From Candidatus Nomurabacteria bacterium (GTDB lineage Bacteria > Patescibacteriota > Saccharimonadia > Saccharimonadales > Saccharimonadaceae), in contig JAITKW010000014.1 in the NCBI GenBank assembly GCA_031278275.1, positions 1-12,681 on the forward strand: a DNA stretch of 12,681 nt. Direction: 5' to 3'. This document shows positions 12,611-12,681 of this stretch, in pieces. Made by a program: the position numbers and the translations under genes. The first letter of the stretch is position 1; each line of letters opens with the position of its first letter. The notes under the pieces are model-generated. The model had not been told where the DNA came from. It ran no database searches and saw only the letters and a list, made by a program, of their open reading frames with translations.

Positions 12611-12635
12611 TTGATAGACATATTTTGTCCATCAA
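12611..12635. promoter_or_regulatory. Palindrome B upstream of the recombinase
   Basis: TTGATAGACA (12611-12620), spacer TATTT, TGTCCATCAA (12626-12635): 9 of 10 arm positions pair. The single mismatch (A against C on the plus strand) is a G-U wobble in minus-strand RNA, the direction of the recombinase gene. The core is identical to palindrome A. The centre-to-centre distance is 36 bp. Confidence 0.7.
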
Positions 12636-12642
12636 AGCCTAT

Positions 12643-12651
12643 TTATCCACA
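12643..12651 (+). promoter_or_regulatory. Perfect DnaA box (TTATCCACA)
   Basis: This is an exact match to the high-affinity DnaA binding 9-mer, 8 bp beyond palindrome B. A single box may be chance or regulatory. With the palindromes and repeats beside it, it could be part of a replication origin of a mobile element that continues past the window edge. Confidence 0.4.
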
Positions 12652-12681
12652 CCTAAAAATATCAGAGGCGTAACATCGGTA

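Noticed and set aside
12575..12635. The two palindromes as intrinsic terminators
   Set aside because: Neither stem is followed by a T-run on either strand, and both are upstream of the recombinase rather than after a gene.
1..12681. Recoding of UGA as glycine or tryptophan, as in some CPR lineages
   Set aside because: ftsH, queA, the ABC ATPase and the recombinase end at TGA exactly at their family lengths, and no gene has an internal TGA.
1..12681. CRISPR arrays, insertion sequences or phage structural genes
   Set aside because: No regularly spaced repeats, transposase motifs or capsid/terminase-like products were seen; the lysozymes carry signal or anchor segments and their own promoters, unlike phage tail genes.

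Overview
The window is bacterial chromosome with short intergenic gaps and standard stop codons (TAA, TAG and TGA all end genes, so UGA is not recoded). The protein set includes a minimal SecE with a basic tail, a DAK2-DegV fusion, tail-lysozyme-like secreted proteins, QueA without neighbouring queuosine genes, a UPF0200-type kinase more usual in archaea, and likely leaderless mRNAs. I infer a Candidate Phyla Radiation (Patescibacteria) genome, possibly Saccharibacteria-like. No 16S or other decisive marker is present, so this placement is tentative.

Layout: (1) 1-1372, minus: the 5' part of a FakA-like kinase fused to a DegV fatty-acid-binding domain, running off the left edge. (2) 1633-3132, plus: promoter, secE, nusG, then rplK with its own promoter inside the end of nusG, closed by a strong terminator. 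The expected rplA (L1) does not follow. (3) 3140-5172, minus: two separately promoted and terminated genes for divergent paralogues of a secreted or membrane-anchored lysozyme-like domain. (4) 5178-7115, plus: ftsH, divergent from the second lysozyme gene. (5) 7152-8816, minus: queA, a 72-residue two-helix ferritin-like protein, tRNA-Ala(GGC) and tRNA-Ser(GGA). (6) 8896-10876, plus: a MacB/LolD-type ABC ATPase and its FtsX-like permease, overlapping by 4 bases. (7) 10885-11454, minus: a P-loop kinase of the UPF0200/dephospho-CoA-kinase-like type. (8) 11597-12681, minus: a more AT-rich tyrosine recombinase gene whose upstream region holds a tandem 10-bp repeat, two near-identical-core palindromes and a perfect DnaA box.

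The left and central parts are housekeeping: protein export and transcription (SecE, NusG), the ribosome (L11), membrane proteolysis (FtsH) and tRNA modification (QueA). The lysozyme pair and ABC exporter are envelope functions. The recombinase end is the most accessory-looking part. Several genes share an extended -10 promoter of the form TGTGnTAnnAT, and queA and the ABC operon look leaderless because the -10 box lies only 6-8 nt from the ATG. The least explained structure is the palindrome/DnaA-box region at 12552-12651 upstream of the recombinase.
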